Notes under the pieces: model-generated
The model's input: the letters and a program-made list of their open reading frames with translations, nothing else
Database searches by the model: none
What the model was told of the DNA's origin: nothing
Shown: positions 7,844 through 16,237 of the stretch, one piece after another
Numbering within the stretch: the stretch's first letter is position 1
How the letters are laid out: every line of letters starts with the position of its first letter
NCBI GenBank assembly: GCA_004297445.1
Contig: SCUK01000050.1
Span: 1 to 63,561 of the forward strand
Length of the DNA: 63,561 nt
DNA from: Anaerolineae bacterium
GTDB taxonomy: Bacteria; Chloroflexota; Anaerolineae; Anaerolineales; UBA11579
Direction of reading: 5' to 3'
Program-made: the position numbers and the translations under genes

Positions 7844-9247
7844 TTAGCGGTCGATTTTTGCGGGCGCGAAGCACGGACTGTAATCTGCGCCCAGTATCAC
7901 GCGGTAGCCGGAGACGTACCCCGGCGTGGGCACATGCACGATGTCATCCTGGCTCAGCCCCAGCACCGCGGCCAACGCCAGCGCCTCGTCGGTATTAACG
8001 GCTTCGCTCAGGATTTCCAAGACGCTGCGACTCACCTGGCCGCGCTCGTTGTTCTCGGCCACCGCGGCGAACCCGGCATAGTTCAACCGGCTCACCGCCA
8101 GTTCTTCCCAATCCGGCTGGCCGCTGGCATTCCACACCGCCACCACCGTGCGCGTGCGCGCCTGTTCGGCTTCGTCTGGCGGACCCATGGCTTCGGCCAG
8201 CAGCGCTTCAAGCTGCCCCGGGTTCGGCACCAGAACGGCCGCATTCTGCGGCGTGCGCCAACCACTCACAATGGTTGTATCAATATAAAAACTGCGCACC
8301 TGCGCCGTGCCAATGCCGGGCGCGGCGGCCGCCAACGGCAGCAATTCATCCAGACTCACATCGGTCTGCACTGTATCGCGAAACTGGTCATACAGCGCAG
8401 GCAGTCGCGCCAGCGTGTTGAAGCGTAATGCCTGGTCAAACAGCGCGCGCAGCAATTCCTGCTGGCGGCGGCCGCGGTCAAAGTCGCTGCTCTTCAAACG
8501 CGAGCGGGCGTACCACAGCGCCAGGTCGCCATCCATAGAGACGACCCCCGGGCCCACCGTATACAGCGCCCAATTGTCTTCGTCTTCCGCGTCACCATCC
8601 GGGTCAATGATGTGCCAATCGGTATACGCACAGGCGACCGGGACATCCACACCGCCCAGCGTGTCCACCAGGTCAATGAAGCCATCGAATCCAATCAGCG
8701 CGGTGTAGTCCACGCGGATTCCGAGGTTGTACAGAATCGTGTCCTTCAACAATCCCATGCCCCCTTCGGGATACAAATGCTGGTTGCCTTCGCCATGTTG
8801 ATAGGCGGCATTGATGCGCTGCATCGTCCAGCCCGGGATGTAGACATACAGGTCTCGCGGCACGGACAGCAACGTCACCAGCCGGAATTCCGGCTGGTAG
8901 TTCGCAAGGATGAGGGTATCGGTACGCGTGGTGCCGGTGCGACGATCCGAGCCAATGAGCAGAAAGGTGATGCTCTCCGGCGAACTGAACACCGGCAGCG
9001 CGCCGGGAATCGGGGTCACTTCCGTGGGGCCGGGTGTGCCGAAGAAAGGAGGCGGCCACGGCGTGGGCGTGGAGGTAACAGTTGGAGTGGCGGGAAGAAT
9101 AAATGGGACAGTTGCGCTTGCCGCGGGTTGGCCGGGAGCCGGGCTGGGAAATGCAAGGGGCGTGGGAGGTTGGGTTGGGAAATTGCAGGCGAGGGCAGCG
9201 GCCAGCAAGGCCACCAGCCACAGCCAACGGGCGCGCCCGGCCCTCAC
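7844..9247 (-). CDS. LytR-CpsA-Psr (LCP) family lipoprotein with LytR_C domain
   Basis: LCP enzymes transfer lipid-linked glycopolymers onto the cell wall on the outer face of the membrane. The catalytic domain (about residues 95-330) has the family motifs FLLIGSDRRTG, DTLILANY, SVPRDLYVYIPG and SDFDRGRRQQELL, which hold the pyrophosphate- and metal-binding Asp/Arg residues. A LytR_C-like domain follows at about 360-460. I choose a GTG start at 9247: it overlaps the upstream stop as GTGA and places a lipobox-like AAALAC about 20 residues in; the longer frame from 9334 would run 88 bases into the neighbouring gene. A Pro/Thr-rich spacer separates membrane anchor and enzyme. Last gene of the envelope operon. 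Confidence 0.9.
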   Translation of the reverse strand: MRAGRARWLWLVALLAAALACNFPTQPPTPLAFPSPAPGQPAASATVPFILPATPTVTSTPTPWPPPFFGTPGPTEVTPIPGALPVFSSPESITFLLIGSDRRTGTTRTDTLILANYQPEFRLVTLLSVPRDLYVYIPGWTMQRINAAYQHGEGNQHLYPEGGMGLLKDTILYNLGIRVDYTALIGFDGFIDLVDTLGGVDVPVACAYTDWHIIDPDGDAEDEDNWALYTVGPGVVSMDGDLALWYARSRLKSSDFDRGRRQQELLRALFDQALRFNTLARLPALYDQFRDTVQTDVSLDELLPLAAAAPGIGTAQVRSFYIDTTIVSGWRTPQNAAVLVPNPGQLEALLAEAMGPPDEAEQARTRTVVAVWNASGQPDWEELAVSRLNYAGFAAVAENNERGQVSRSVLEILSEAVNTDEALALAAVLGLSQDDIVHVPTPGYVSGYRVILGADYSPCFAPAKIDR

Positions 9248-10362
9248 TTGATGTTCAGCGCTTCGCGCATCATCTGGGTGGTCAAGCTCAGGTTGGGCAA
9301 CAGCACCTGCGCGCCGTTGTAGGGGTTGATCCATGGTGTCACCAGGTCCGGGCCGACGGAATAACGGCGGATGTTACCGGGGTCAATCTGCGCCGCCAGC
9401 GGCGCAATGCCGACCACATCCAGCAAGCCAATATCGGTTTGCACGATTTCATCAAAACGATCATACAAGGCGGCTGCACCGCGCACACCATCCAAACTGA
9501 GGATTTTCTTAAAGATCGCAAGGAGGACTTCCTGCTGTCGGCGGCCGCGGTCAAAGTCACTGCTGCTGTAGCGCGAGCGCACATACCAGAGGGCTGTCTC
9601 TCCGTCCATGCGCACGGTGCCCGCCTGCACCGTGTACTGGCCTTTGTTGTCGCGGTGGTCAGTGAGGGTCTCTCCCACTTCCACATCGATTTCGCCGAGT
9701 TCATCAATCAATGTAATGAAACCTTTGAAGTTCACCAGCGCATAGTGGTCGGGCCGCACGCCGAAGTTGTACTCCATCGTCATCGCCAGCGTTTCAAACC
9801 CACCATAGCGAAATGCGGCGTTGATGCGCTCCATCGTCCAACCCGGGATATAGACATACAGGTCACGCGGGAACGAGGTCATCGTCACGGTCTTGAGTTC
9901 AGAGTTAAGCGTAACGAGGATGATGGTGTCGGTACGGAAGCCGCTGTCGTAGGGGCGCTGGTCGGAACCGAGCAGAAGGATGTTTATCTGGTTGTCCGGT
10001 TGTGGCAGCCGCCCCACCGGGTTGGGAATCGCGAGCGGCGGGTAGATGACCGGGCCGGGATATCCCACCCAGTTGGTGGGAATCGATGTGGCGGTTGCCA
10101 GCGGCACTGCGGTCGGCAGCTCGCGGGTCGGCGCCTGGGTGGGCCGTTCGGTGGGCGCCAGAGTTGGCGTGATGGGCAACGGTTGGAAGGGAGTCGGCGT
10201 GTGGGTCGAGTTCGGCGGCGCGCCGACAACGATGACGCTGCTGGGCGGGCCGGACTGCGCCACAGACTGCGGCGCGGGGCGCTGGCCGCATCCGGCGAGG
10301 AGGGCTAACAGGGCCAGCGCGCAGCACGTTCGTCCCAGAGGGCTGGCGAATCGTGTATCCAT
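9244..10362 (-). CDS. LytR-CpsA-Psr (LCP) family lipoprotein
   Basis: A second LCP transferase, 372 residues, paralogous to the one downstream. It has a signal peptide with lipobox LLALLAGC, a long Pro/Thr-rich spacer (about residues 30-120), and then the LCP domain with ILLLGSDQRPY, DTIILVTLN, SFPRDLYVYIPG and SDFDRGRRQQEVLL. It lacks the C-terminal LytR_C domain of its neighbour. The ATG follows the LysM gene's TAG after one base, and its own TGA overlaps the next gene's GTG, so translation is probably coupled throughout. Tandem LCP copies usually reflect different polymers or partial redundancy. Confidence 0.9.
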   Translation of the reverse strand: MDTRFASPLGRTCCALALLALLAGCGQRPAPQSVAQSGPPSSVIVVGAPPNSTHTPTPFQPLPITPTLAPTERPTQAPTRELPTAVPLATATSIPTNWVGYPGPVIYPPLAIPNPVGRLPQPDNQINILLLGSDQRPYDSGFRTDTIILVTLNSELKTVTMTSFPRDLYVYIPGWTMERINAAFRYGGFETLAMTMEYNFGVRPDHYALVNFKGFITLIDELGEIDVEVGETLTDHRDNKGQYTVQAGTVRMDGETALWYVRSRYSSSDFDRGRRQQEVLLAIFKKILSLDGVRGAAALYDRFDEIVQTDIGLLDVVGIAPLAAQIDPGNIRRYSVGPDLVTPWINPYNGAQVLLPNLSLTTQMMREALNIK

Positions 10363-10363
10363 G

Positions 10364-11230
10364 CTACGGCGGGGTTTCGGTCGCGGTGGGTGTTTCCGTG
10401 GCGGTGGCGCTGGGCGTGGCCGTCTCGGTCGCGGTGGGCGTCTGCGTCGCGGTCATCGTCTGGGTCGGCGTCAGCGTGATGGTGGCCGTGCGGGTTGCGG
10501 TGGCCGGCAATGAGGTGGACGACGCGGTCGGTGTTCGAGTGGGCGTTGGCGTGGGCGTACGGGTGGGTGTGCGCGTGGCCACATTCGGCACCCACAACAG
10601 CGAGCCAGCGCGGATGTAGGTTGAACTGCCCAGGCAGTTGGCGAATTGCAGTTGCGCCACGCTGACGTTATAGGCCTGCCCCAGGCTGAAGAGCGTGTTC
10701 CCGGGTTGAATCACGATCTGCACCCAGCCAGTGGGCGGGCCGCATTGCGCCTGGGGAACCGGGCTGTTGGTCGCGCTGGGCGGCAGGTTGGGCACATACA
10801 GGGTTCCGCCCGCGCTCACTACAGGCGCCAGCAGGCAATTGGCCGCGGCCAGCGCCTGCACCGTGGTGCTGTAAGTGACCGCCAATGATTCGAGTGTGTC
10901 GCCGCTATTGACCATAACAGCGTGCCAGCCGGTGGGGATGGCGCATGTACCGGCGGGCGTGCTGGAACTGGAGGCCGGGGCAGGCGTGCTGCTGGGCGCG
11001 ACTGTGGTTGTGCTGCCGCCGGCCGGGGCGGGCGTGGCGCTGGCCGCTGCGGCCTGCGCGGTCAGGGTGAAGGGGAAGGGGTCAATCGCGATTAAGGTGA
11101 CGGTAGAGGTTGCCCCGCCGCCGGAAGAGCCGCCGCTTTCAGCGGTGGCCGCCAGGATACCGCCAATGGTGAGCACGAACGACAGGGCTGCAAGAAGCAC
11201 GCCAAAGGCGAGGGTGCGGTTCTGTTTCAC
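10364..11230 (-). CDS. Exported protein with two LysM-like domains
   Basis: A 288-residue secreted or membrane-anchored protein. An N-terminal hydrophobic segment (about 8-28) acts as signal or anchor. Two LysM-like modules follow at about 100-150 ([19 protein letters not shown]) and 165-215 ([19 protein letters not shown]), each ending in a LYVPN/LLWVPN motif. LysM binds N-acetylglucosamine polymers such as peptidoglycan. The C-terminal 65 residues are TPT/TAT repeats ending almost like the Ig lipoprotein at 4172-5464. The start is a GTG overlapping the kinase-homologue stop (GTGA). Placement before two LCP genes supports a cell-wall role. Confidence 0.85.
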   Translation of the reverse strand: MKQNRTLAFGVLLAALSFVLTIGGILAATAESGGSSGGGATSTVTLIAIDPFPFTLTAQAAAASATPAPAGGSTTTVAPSSTPAPASSSSTPAGTCAIPTGWHAVMVNSGDTLESLAVTYSTTVQALAAANCLLAPVVSAGGTLYVPNLPPSATNSPVPQAQCGPPTGWVQIVIQPGNTLFSLGQAYNVSVAQLQFANCLGSSTYIRAGSLLWVPNVATRTPTRTPTPTPTRTPTASSTSLPATATRTATITLTPTQTMTATQTPTATETATPSATATETPTATETPP

Positions 11231-13677
11231 GCCTCCGCGCTCCCCGCGTGGTGGACTTCCAGCGGGGTTTCAATGGGCAGCCGGACGCGGAACGTGCTGC
11301 CCTTGCCCAGCTGGCTTTCGACCCAGATGCTGCCCCCCAGCGCCTCGGTGAGCGTCTTGGCAATCGACAGGCCCACACCTGTTTCGCCGACCCCCTGGAT
11401 GAGCGGGTTATCGGCGCGGTACAGGCGCGAGAACACGCGCGGGAGATCATCTTCAGGGATGCCTTCGCCGCTGTCCGCGACTTCCATGAGCACCGATTCG
11501 GCATGCCCGTTGCGGCTTTCGGAACGGGCGCGCAGTAAGATCTCGCCCTCGTTGGGAGTGGCCGCGCCGGCATTGCTCAGGAGATGGGTAAGGATTTGCT
11601 GGATGGCATCTTTGTCGGTGTGCATGCGCGGCAGATTATCCGCCAGGTCCACCCGCAGGGAAATATTCTTTTCCCGCATCTGGCTGCTGGTCTCGCCGAT
11701 GGAGTTGTCAATCACGGAAGACAGGTCGACGGCTTCCGGCGTTATCTGGACATTGCCGCTGTCCAGCGCGGTGATCTGAATCAGGTTGCTGATGAGCGAG
11801 TTGGTGCGTTCGGTGGACGCCTTGACCCGGTCGAGGAATTTTCGTTGCAGCGCACCCAGAATGCCGACCGACTCACTGAGCAGCAAGTCGGTGTAGCCGA
11901 TGATGGACGACATCGGCTGGCGCAGGTCCTGGGCAATGGATGCGATGACTTCGGCCTGCTCAAGGCTGAGGCCGGGCGCGGCAGATGCGGGCTGGGCCGC
12001 GACAGCGGGCGAGGCTTTCAGCGCTGCGAGTTCCGCCTTCAGCCGGTCGCGATCCTGAACCATCGCCGAAGCGCCCTTTTTGAGTTTGTCAAAGTTGGCC
12101 AACTCGGCCTTGAGTTTATCGTTTTCGGTCTGGAGGGAGTTCAACTCCTCCGCGGATGCCATGAGCGCGCCGCCAGCCGAGGCGCCCGCCGCCACTTCGC
12201 TGCGCAATCGCTGCAATTCCTGCTGCATCTGGGCCGTCTCCACCGAGTCGCGCGCGGTTTCCATTTCGTGGCGCAGCACATCAAGCTCGCCCAGCGCGGC
12301 GCGGTGTTCTTCAGCAATACGGTCGCGTTCTTCGGAGATTTCGCGCAGGCGCGCCTCGCTGCCCATGGAATTCTCGCGCAGAGTCACCAGGCGCTGAGTC
12401 TTTTCCAGCAGGTGCGAGATGAGCGGCGCGGCCTCGCGTACATAGAGCTGGTCATCGGCATTCCACACCCGTTTGGAATACGGCGACAGCAAGGCCAGGG
12501 CAGCCAGCGGTTTGCCTTCGGCGTTGGCCAGCGGCAGCACCAGCAGGTGCCCCGCCTTCTGTGTGCCCAATGCCCGCGCCAGTTTCTCCAATTTGTTTGA
12601 CTCGGGAATTTGCAGGGCGCGCCCACGCTGAAGCGCTTCGGCGTAGCCGGGAATCACTTTTTGATCCAGAAGCGTGCCGCCCATCGGCTCTTCGCGAATG
12701 AGGTCGTAGCCGCACATCACGATAATCTGGCCGCCCGAATCCGGTGGCGTCATCAACAGCGTCACATCCGCCAGCAGGCCATGCGCCAGGTGCCGTACGA
12801 GCAATTGGGCCACTTCCTCGGGCTTGTCGGAAGCCGCCAGTTGCACTATCGCCTTGAATTCGCTGGCGGGAAGACCGGCCTGGCGTTTGCCGTTTGCCTC
12901 GGCGGGCACGGGCGCAACCGCGGCCGGTGGGACCGGCGCTTCCGGCGACCTGGCTTCCACAGTTGGAGCGGTAATCACCTGCGCGGGAGCAGGCCCTAAG
13001 TCCAGCCGCCGCGGCAAGGAAAACAACAGGGGGAAGGCAGCCAGCTGCGCTACCCGCAACATGCCGGGGGTATCGCCGGGCAGCGCGGCAAACATTTGGA
13101 CCAGCGCGCCCACCGCCACCAGCAGCAGCATCACCGCGCCTGCCCCCCAATGCGCCGGCTTGCTGACGAAGAGCAGGAAGGCGCCGCCCAGGGCCAGGGC
13201 AAAGGTCAGGCCATCCCAGGCGAAACCAAGATCATTCTGATTCAGGGACTCGGGGGCGCCGTTGGACGCCCAGTACAGAGCGCTTAGTGACCCCATCATG
13301 AACACGAGCGCGACGACCAGCAACGTGGCGGCATCCGGCGCACGGCGCGGGCGGGGGAAAGCCCACAACCACACCAGCAACACGACGCTGACGACGCCCA
13401 CGGTCCGGTCAACGACGGGCAGCAGCATGCCCAGGCGTGCCACGCCCTGCACCGCCAGGCCTGCGGCCAGGAACAGCAGTGCCCGCAAGCCCAATAGCGC
13501 GCCAAGGCCAAACACCATCCGGCCGCGCATCTCCGCGCTGCGTTCATCGGCCGAGTTCAATACCGATTGCAACGCCCCTAAAACGGAAAAGGCCAGGACC
13601 AGGTGGTAGGCCAGGCTGCCGGTTGGGCTGGTGATCAGTTCAGACAACGACTCCAAATCCAGCCTCGATCTGCGCAA
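11227..13677 (-). CDS. Membrane GAF histidine-kinase homologue lacking the phospho-acceptor His
   Basis: An 816-residue protein starting the envelope operon. The N-terminal 225 residues hold several transmembrane helices. A GAF-like domain follows (about 270-430), then a long coiled coil (about 430-560), HisKA (about 570-640) and an ATPase domain (about 685-805). In the H-box the expected S-H-E-L-R-T-P-L reads A-Q-D-L-R-Q-P-M, so the phospho-accepting His is Gln583. The ATPase motifs ([29 protein letters not shown]) look intact. It may bind ATP without autophosphorylating and act as a scaffold or allosteric partner; that is inference. The start is TTG, eight bases after the predicted transcription start, so the exact N-terminus is uncertain. 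Confidence 0.85.
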   Translation of the reverse strand: MRRSRLDLESLSELITSPTGSLAYHLVLAFSVLGALQSVLNSADERSAEMRGRMVFGLGALLGLRALLFLAAGLAVQGVARLGMLLPVVDRTVGVVSVVLLVWLWAFPRPRRAPDAATLLVVALVFMMGSLSALYWASNGAPESLNQNDLGFAWDGLTFALALGGAFLLFVSKPAHWGAGAVMLLLVAVGALVQMFAALPGDTPGMLRVAQLAAFPLLFSLPRRLDLGPAPAQVITAPTVEARSPEAPVPPAAVAPVPAEANGKRQAGLPASEFKAIVQLAASDKPEEVAQLLVRHLAHGLLADVTLLMTPPDSGGQIIVMCGYDLIREEPMGGTLLDQKVIPGYAEALQRGRALQIPESNKLEKLARALGTQKAGHLLVLPLANAEGKPLAALALLSPYSKRVWNADDQLYVREAAPLISHLLEKTQRLVTLRENSMGSEARLREISEERDRIAEEHRAALGELDVLRHEMETARDSVETAQMQQELQRLRSEVAAGASAGGALMASAEELNSLQTENDKLKAELANFDKLKKGASAMVQDRDRLKAELAALKASPAVAAQPASAAPGLSLEQAEVIASIAQDLRQPMSSIIGYTDLLLSESVGILGALQRKFLDRVKASTERTNSLISNLIQITALDSGNVQITPEAVDLSSVIDNSIGETSSQMREKNISLRVDLADNLPRMHTDKDAIQQILTHLLSNAGAATPNEGEILLRARSESRNGHAESVLMEVADSGEGIPEDDLPRVFSRLYRADNPLIQGVGETGVGLSIAKTLTEALGGSIWVESQLGKGSTFRVRLPIETPLEVHHAGSAEA

Positions 13678-13691
13678 GTGTGCGCGGAAAA

Positions 13692-13700
13692 ATTATAGCA
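13692..13700 (-). promoter_or_regulatory. Extended -10 promoter of the envelope operon
   Basis: The minus strand reads TGCTATAAT, an extended -10 element, 15 bases before the TTG start of the kinase homologue. No good -35 is visible, as expected for extended -10 promoters. Confidence 0.55.
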
Positions 13701-13798
13701 TGCGGGTTTTTTCGCCATCATCACAAAAGCGTTCCGAGATTATGCCCAATACAGGGCATGCAAGTCTCAGACCAGTCGCCTTCGCGAGACCCCCTTGC

Positions 13799-13827
13799 TT
13801 GACACCACCCCGAGCGCTGGCTATAAT
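13799..13827 (+). promoter_or_regulatory. Consensus sigma70-type promoter for tRNA-Gly
   Basis: TTGACA (13799-13804) and TATAAT (13822-13827) are both perfect consensus hexamers with the ideal 17-base spacer, placing transcription start about seven bases before the tRNA. Confidence 0.9.
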
Positions 13828-13840
13828 CTCGATTCGTTTT

Positions 13841-13912
13841 GCGGGTGTAGCCAAGTGGTAAGGCAGTAGCTTCCCAAGCTACCATTCACGGGTTCGAATC
13901 CCGTCACCCGCT
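13841..13912 (+). tRNA. tRNA-Gly (anticodon CCC)
   Basis: A 72-base cloverleaf. The acceptor stem GCGGGTG pairs with CACCCGC. The D arm contains AGTGGTAAGGC. The anticodon stem GTAGC/GCTAC encloses TTCCCAA, giving anticodon CCC (reads GGG, Gly). The T arm ACGGG-TTCGAAT-CCCGT is canonical. CCA is not encoded. A T-run (13914-13918) follows and may end the transcript. Confidence 0.97.
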
Positions 13913-13924
13913 CTTTTTCATCGC

Positions 13925-13953
13925 TTGAATTCGCCCTTGATTCCTGCTACTAT
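13925..13953 (+). promoter_or_regulatory. Putative promoter for structured RNA and SH3 lipoprotein
   Basis: TTGAAT (13925-13930) and TACTAT (13948-13953) are 17 bases apart, each matching four of six consensus bases. Transcription would begin near 13960, before the hairpins at 13979-14085. Confidence 0.4.
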
Positions 13954-13978
13954 CGAGATGAAATCCGTACACGACAAG

Positions 13979-14085
13979 GGCAGGCAGCAATAGTAAGAAG
14001 GCCTGCCGTTTGCCTGGCGGTTCAGCGGTAGAGTGCACAATTCGGTGCACGAGGGCACGGCGGTGGTCCCACGTTGAACCGCCAG
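13979..14085 (+). ncRNA. Candidate structured RNA with tRNA-like features
   Basis: GGCAGGC (13979-13985) and GCCTGCC (14001-14007) form one hairpin. Then CTGGCGGTTCA (14014-14024) pairs perfectly over 11 bp with TGAACCGCCAG (14075-14085), enclosing a second hairpin GTGCAC-AATTCG-GTGCAC (14033-14050) and a small third one near 14063-14072. The D-arm-like string TTCAGCGGTAGAG follows the 5' side of the outer stem, but the T-loop consensus is absent and the apical loop has six bases, so it is not a normal tRNA. It may be a small RNA or the leader of the lipoprotein gene at 14121. Confidence 0.45.
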
Positions 14086-14120
14086 TATTTGTTTCACCCT
14101 CCCACTCTCAGAGGTACCTT

Positions 14121-15050
14121 ATGCGCAAACTCCTGCATCAATCAGGGACATTGATTCTCGTCCTCCTGATTTCACTCACCGCCTGCGCCGCACCCGCGCC
14201 GGACCCCGAAGCCCTCCAGGCCACTATTCAGGTGGCAGCCACCAGCACATTGGGTGCGCAGTTAGCCGCCACCGCGGAGGCGCAGGCCACGGAAGTCGCG
14301 CTGGCCGCGGCCCTCCAGGCCACGCTGGATACCCAGGCGACCGGGGTCGCCGGCCAGACCGCCACCGCCCAGGCGCTGATCACCCCCACCGTCACCCCTC
14401 CGCCCACCCTGGCCGGCGTCGTTGAATCCGGCCCGCCGGACATCACCGTACTCACCCTCGCAGAGATGAACTGCCGGCTAGGGCCCTCCACGGGTCTGGC
14501 TGTCGTGACCACCCTCGGCGCAAACCAGACGTTCTCCGTGATTGGCCGTGACGCGACCTCCTCCTGGCTGCAAATCGAAACCGACGCCGGCCCCTGCTGG
14601 TTGGCGAACACCTCCAACGTGGAACCCAGCGGCGACCTGACGCTTCTGGCGCTGGCGCCCACCCCGCCCGAGCCCACCCCCACCCTTGGCCCCACCCAGG
14701 CTCCGGGCATCCTCGTCGACCGGCCGAATATCGTCGACTGCAACGGGCAGAATTTCATCGCCATCCCCATCCAATCGACGGGGGGGCTGACCTTCCAGTC
14801 CGGCGAAGTGACGGTCACGCGGACGGATACCGGCGCGGTGGTTGGCGAGCGCAACAGCAACAATTTCTTTGGCGCCAGCCAGTTCTCCTGCGGCGGCGGG
14901 AACCCCAGCCTTGGCCCGGGTCAACTCGGCTGGCTCACCTTCCAAGTCAAGGTTCCGGATGATATCGAGTTGCGGGCTGTCATCACCCTCTGCACGGAGA
15001 CCGGCCTGCGCGGCGATTGCTATAAGACCGCCGTCTTTCATCGCCCCTGA
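14121..15050 (+). CDS. Lipoprotein with bacterial SH3-like domain
   Basis: A 309-residue exported lipoprotein. The signal peptide ends in lipobox-like LISLTAC, predicting lipidation at about residue 20. An Ala/Thr/Gln-rich helical spacer (about 30-95) is followed by an SH3b-like domain (about 105-175, beginning MNCRLGPSTGLAVVTTLG), a Pro spacer, and a C-terminal beta-rich domain with four Cys (about 195-309). SH3b domains often bind cell-wall peptides. The ATG at 14121 has AGAGG six bases upstream; the frame remains open further upstream but only through the structured RNA region, so I reject that extension. A strong terminator follows. Confidence 0.82.
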   Translation: MRKLLHQSGTLILVLLISLTACAAPAPDPEALQATIQVAATSTLGAQLAATAEAQATEVALAAALQATLDTQATGVAGQTATAQALITPTVTPPPTLAGVVESGPPDITVLTLAEMNCRLGPSTGLAVVTTLGANQTFSVIGRDATSSWLQIETDAGPCWLANTSNVEPSGDLTLLALAPTPPEPTPTLGPTQAPGILVDRPNIVDCNGQNFIAIPIQSTGGLTFQSGEVTVTRTDTGAVVGERNSNNFFGASQFSCGGGNPSLGPGQLGWLTFQVKVPDDIELRAVITLCTETGLRGDCYKTAVFHRP

Positions 15051-15072
15051 TTCTGCGATCAATTCATAGAGC

Positions 15073-15106
15073 AAAACAACCCTGTCTGGCGAAAGGGTTG
15101 TTTTTT
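15073..15106 (+). terminator. Rho-independent terminator
   Basis: AAAACAACCCT (15073-15083) and AGGGTTGTTTT (15094-15104) form an 11-bp stem with a ten-base loop, running into a T-tract. Confidence 0.9.
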
Positions 15107-15393
15107 GCCCTTAAGTCATTTCCCAGCCGCCCACCTTTCAAATTTATCGAGTCGGATGGACGGCCCTTTAATGAAATCAACGTATAATAGATGAAGGCGA
15201 AATTGAGAGACCCTGCTTCACCTTGCATCCCTGCAATGTTCGTGATGACAGGCAAACTAATTGCAACGGTTGTGTAACGGGGCAAACCCCCGTAAATGCT
15301 AGAATTTCATAAGGCCTTCCCCTATTAGAGGAAAGAAGGTCTACCTTGGCTTGATTTGGCTGGTGGCAGCCAGGATGTGGAGGAACCGCTCGC
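15107..15393 (+). promoter_or_regulatory. Leader region of the sensory gene cluster
   Basis: No gene is visible. A TATAAT at 15183-15188 is the best -10 box, without a matching -35; a TAGAAT at 15300-15305 is a second candidate. ACGGGG-CAAAC-CCCCGT (15277-15293) forms a stable hairpin, and an imperfect stem TTCCCCT/AGAGGAA follows near 15318-15335. GGAGG (15378-15382) precedes the first ATG at 15394. Either a long structured leader or a second promoter feeds the 36-kb cluster. Confidence 0.4.
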
Positions 15394-15768
15394 ATGCAGC
15401 AGGACCGCACGATACTGTATGTCGAAGATAACTTCGAGAACCGAATCCTGATTCAGCGCATCCTGCAGGCAGAGGGCTACAACCTGATGTTTGCCGTCAA
15501 TGCGGATGAAGCCATGGCTGCCGCACGCGATTCCGCCATTGACCTAATTCTGATGGACATCAACCTGCCCGACGTCGATGGGTATACCCTCACCAGCCGC
15601 CTGCGCCAGTTGCCGGGCGTTGCCAGCATCCCCATTCTGGCACTGACCGCCAACGTGATGCGCGGCGACCGCGAGCGCAGCCTGGAAGCGGGTTGCGATG
15701 GGTATATCCAGAAACCCATTGATGTGGACGCCCTGCCCCGCCAGATCGAATCCTATCTCAACCGGTAA
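15394..15768 (+). CDS. Stand-alone response-regulator receiver (CheY/DivK-like)
   Basis: A 124-residue single receiver domain. It has the acidic residues E11-D12, the phospho-acceptor D55 in LILMDINLPDVDGY, a Thr in LALTANVM, and the conserved Lys in GYIQKPID. There is no output domain, so it would shuttle phosphate or bind a partner protein. It is the first gene of the large sensory cluster and is 11 bases before a second receiver. The only kinase in the cluster is encoded 29 kb downstream; that kinase, or the threonine-synthase receiver, are the natural partners by context. Confidence 0.93.
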   Translation: MQQDRTILYVEDNFENRILIQRILQAEGYNLMFAVNADEAMAAARDSAIDLILMDINLPDVDGYTLTSRLRQLPGVASIPILALTANVMRGDRERSLEAGCDGYIQKPIDVDALPRQIESYLNR

Positions 15769-15779
15769 GAGGAACACCG

Positions 15780-16208
15780 ATGGCCGAAGTTAACAACTCC
15801 AACTCCTCCGTCCTCCCCAAGGATGCCACTGTCCTGGTGGTCGAAGACAACGTTTCCAATTTTGTCCTGATAGCCCGCCTGCTGGGCTATATGGGCATCC
15901 ATTGTGAGTGGAAGACGTCCGGCTACGAGGTCGTCGAGTACGCCGACACCCTGCCGCGCCTGGACCTGATTCTCATGGACATTCGTTTGCCCTATGAGGA
16001 CGGCTACGGCGCGCTTAAGAAGATTCGCAACTCCCCCACCCTGGCTGGCACACGGGTCATTGCCGTCACCGCTGAAGCCAGCGTGGACCAATTGAACAAG
16101 GCCCGCGAATCGGGCTTCGACGGTTTCATCGGCAAGCCCCTGGACCCGGACCGCTTTCCGGAGCAGATTCGCCGCATCCTGGAAGGCGAGACAGTCTGGG
16201 AGATGTAG
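15780..16208 (+). CDS. Second stand-alone receiver domain
   Basis: A 142-residue receiver with a 15-residue Asn/Ser-rich N-terminal extension. Acidic residues E22-D23, phospho-acceptor D67 in LILMDIRLPYEDGY, the Thr in IAVTAEAS and the Lys in GFIGKPLD are all present. Like its neighbour it lacks an output domain. The two are clearly different in sequence, so they are not a recent duplication. It is followed after 29 bases by the largest membrane sensor. Confidence 0.92.
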   Translation: MAEVNNSNSSVLPKDATVLVVEDNVSNFVLIARLLGYMGIHCEWKTSGYEVVEYADTLPRLDLILMDIRLPYEDGYGALKKIRNSPTLAGTRVIAVTAEASVDQLNKARESGFDGFIGKPLDPDRFPEQIRRILEGETVWEM

Positions 16209-16237
16209 GTCCGGCTCAGGCCGGAAGGTGAGCGCGC

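Noticed and set aside
9248..9334. ATG at 9334 as start of the second LCP protein
   Set aside because: It would overlap the upstream LCP gene by about 90 bases and bury the signal peptide; the GTG at 9247 forms a GTGA overlap with the upstream stop.
14014..14085. A second canonical tRNA next to tRNA-Gly
   Set aside because: The D-arm-like motif is present, but there is no GGTTCGA-type T arm and the central loop has six bases, so no normal anticodon can be assigned.
14010..14120. N-terminal extension of the SH3 lipoprotein from a TTG at 14010
   Set aside because: It runs through the structured RNA region, lacks a ribosome site and would hide the signal peptide; the ATG at 14121 has AGAGG and a proper lipobox context.
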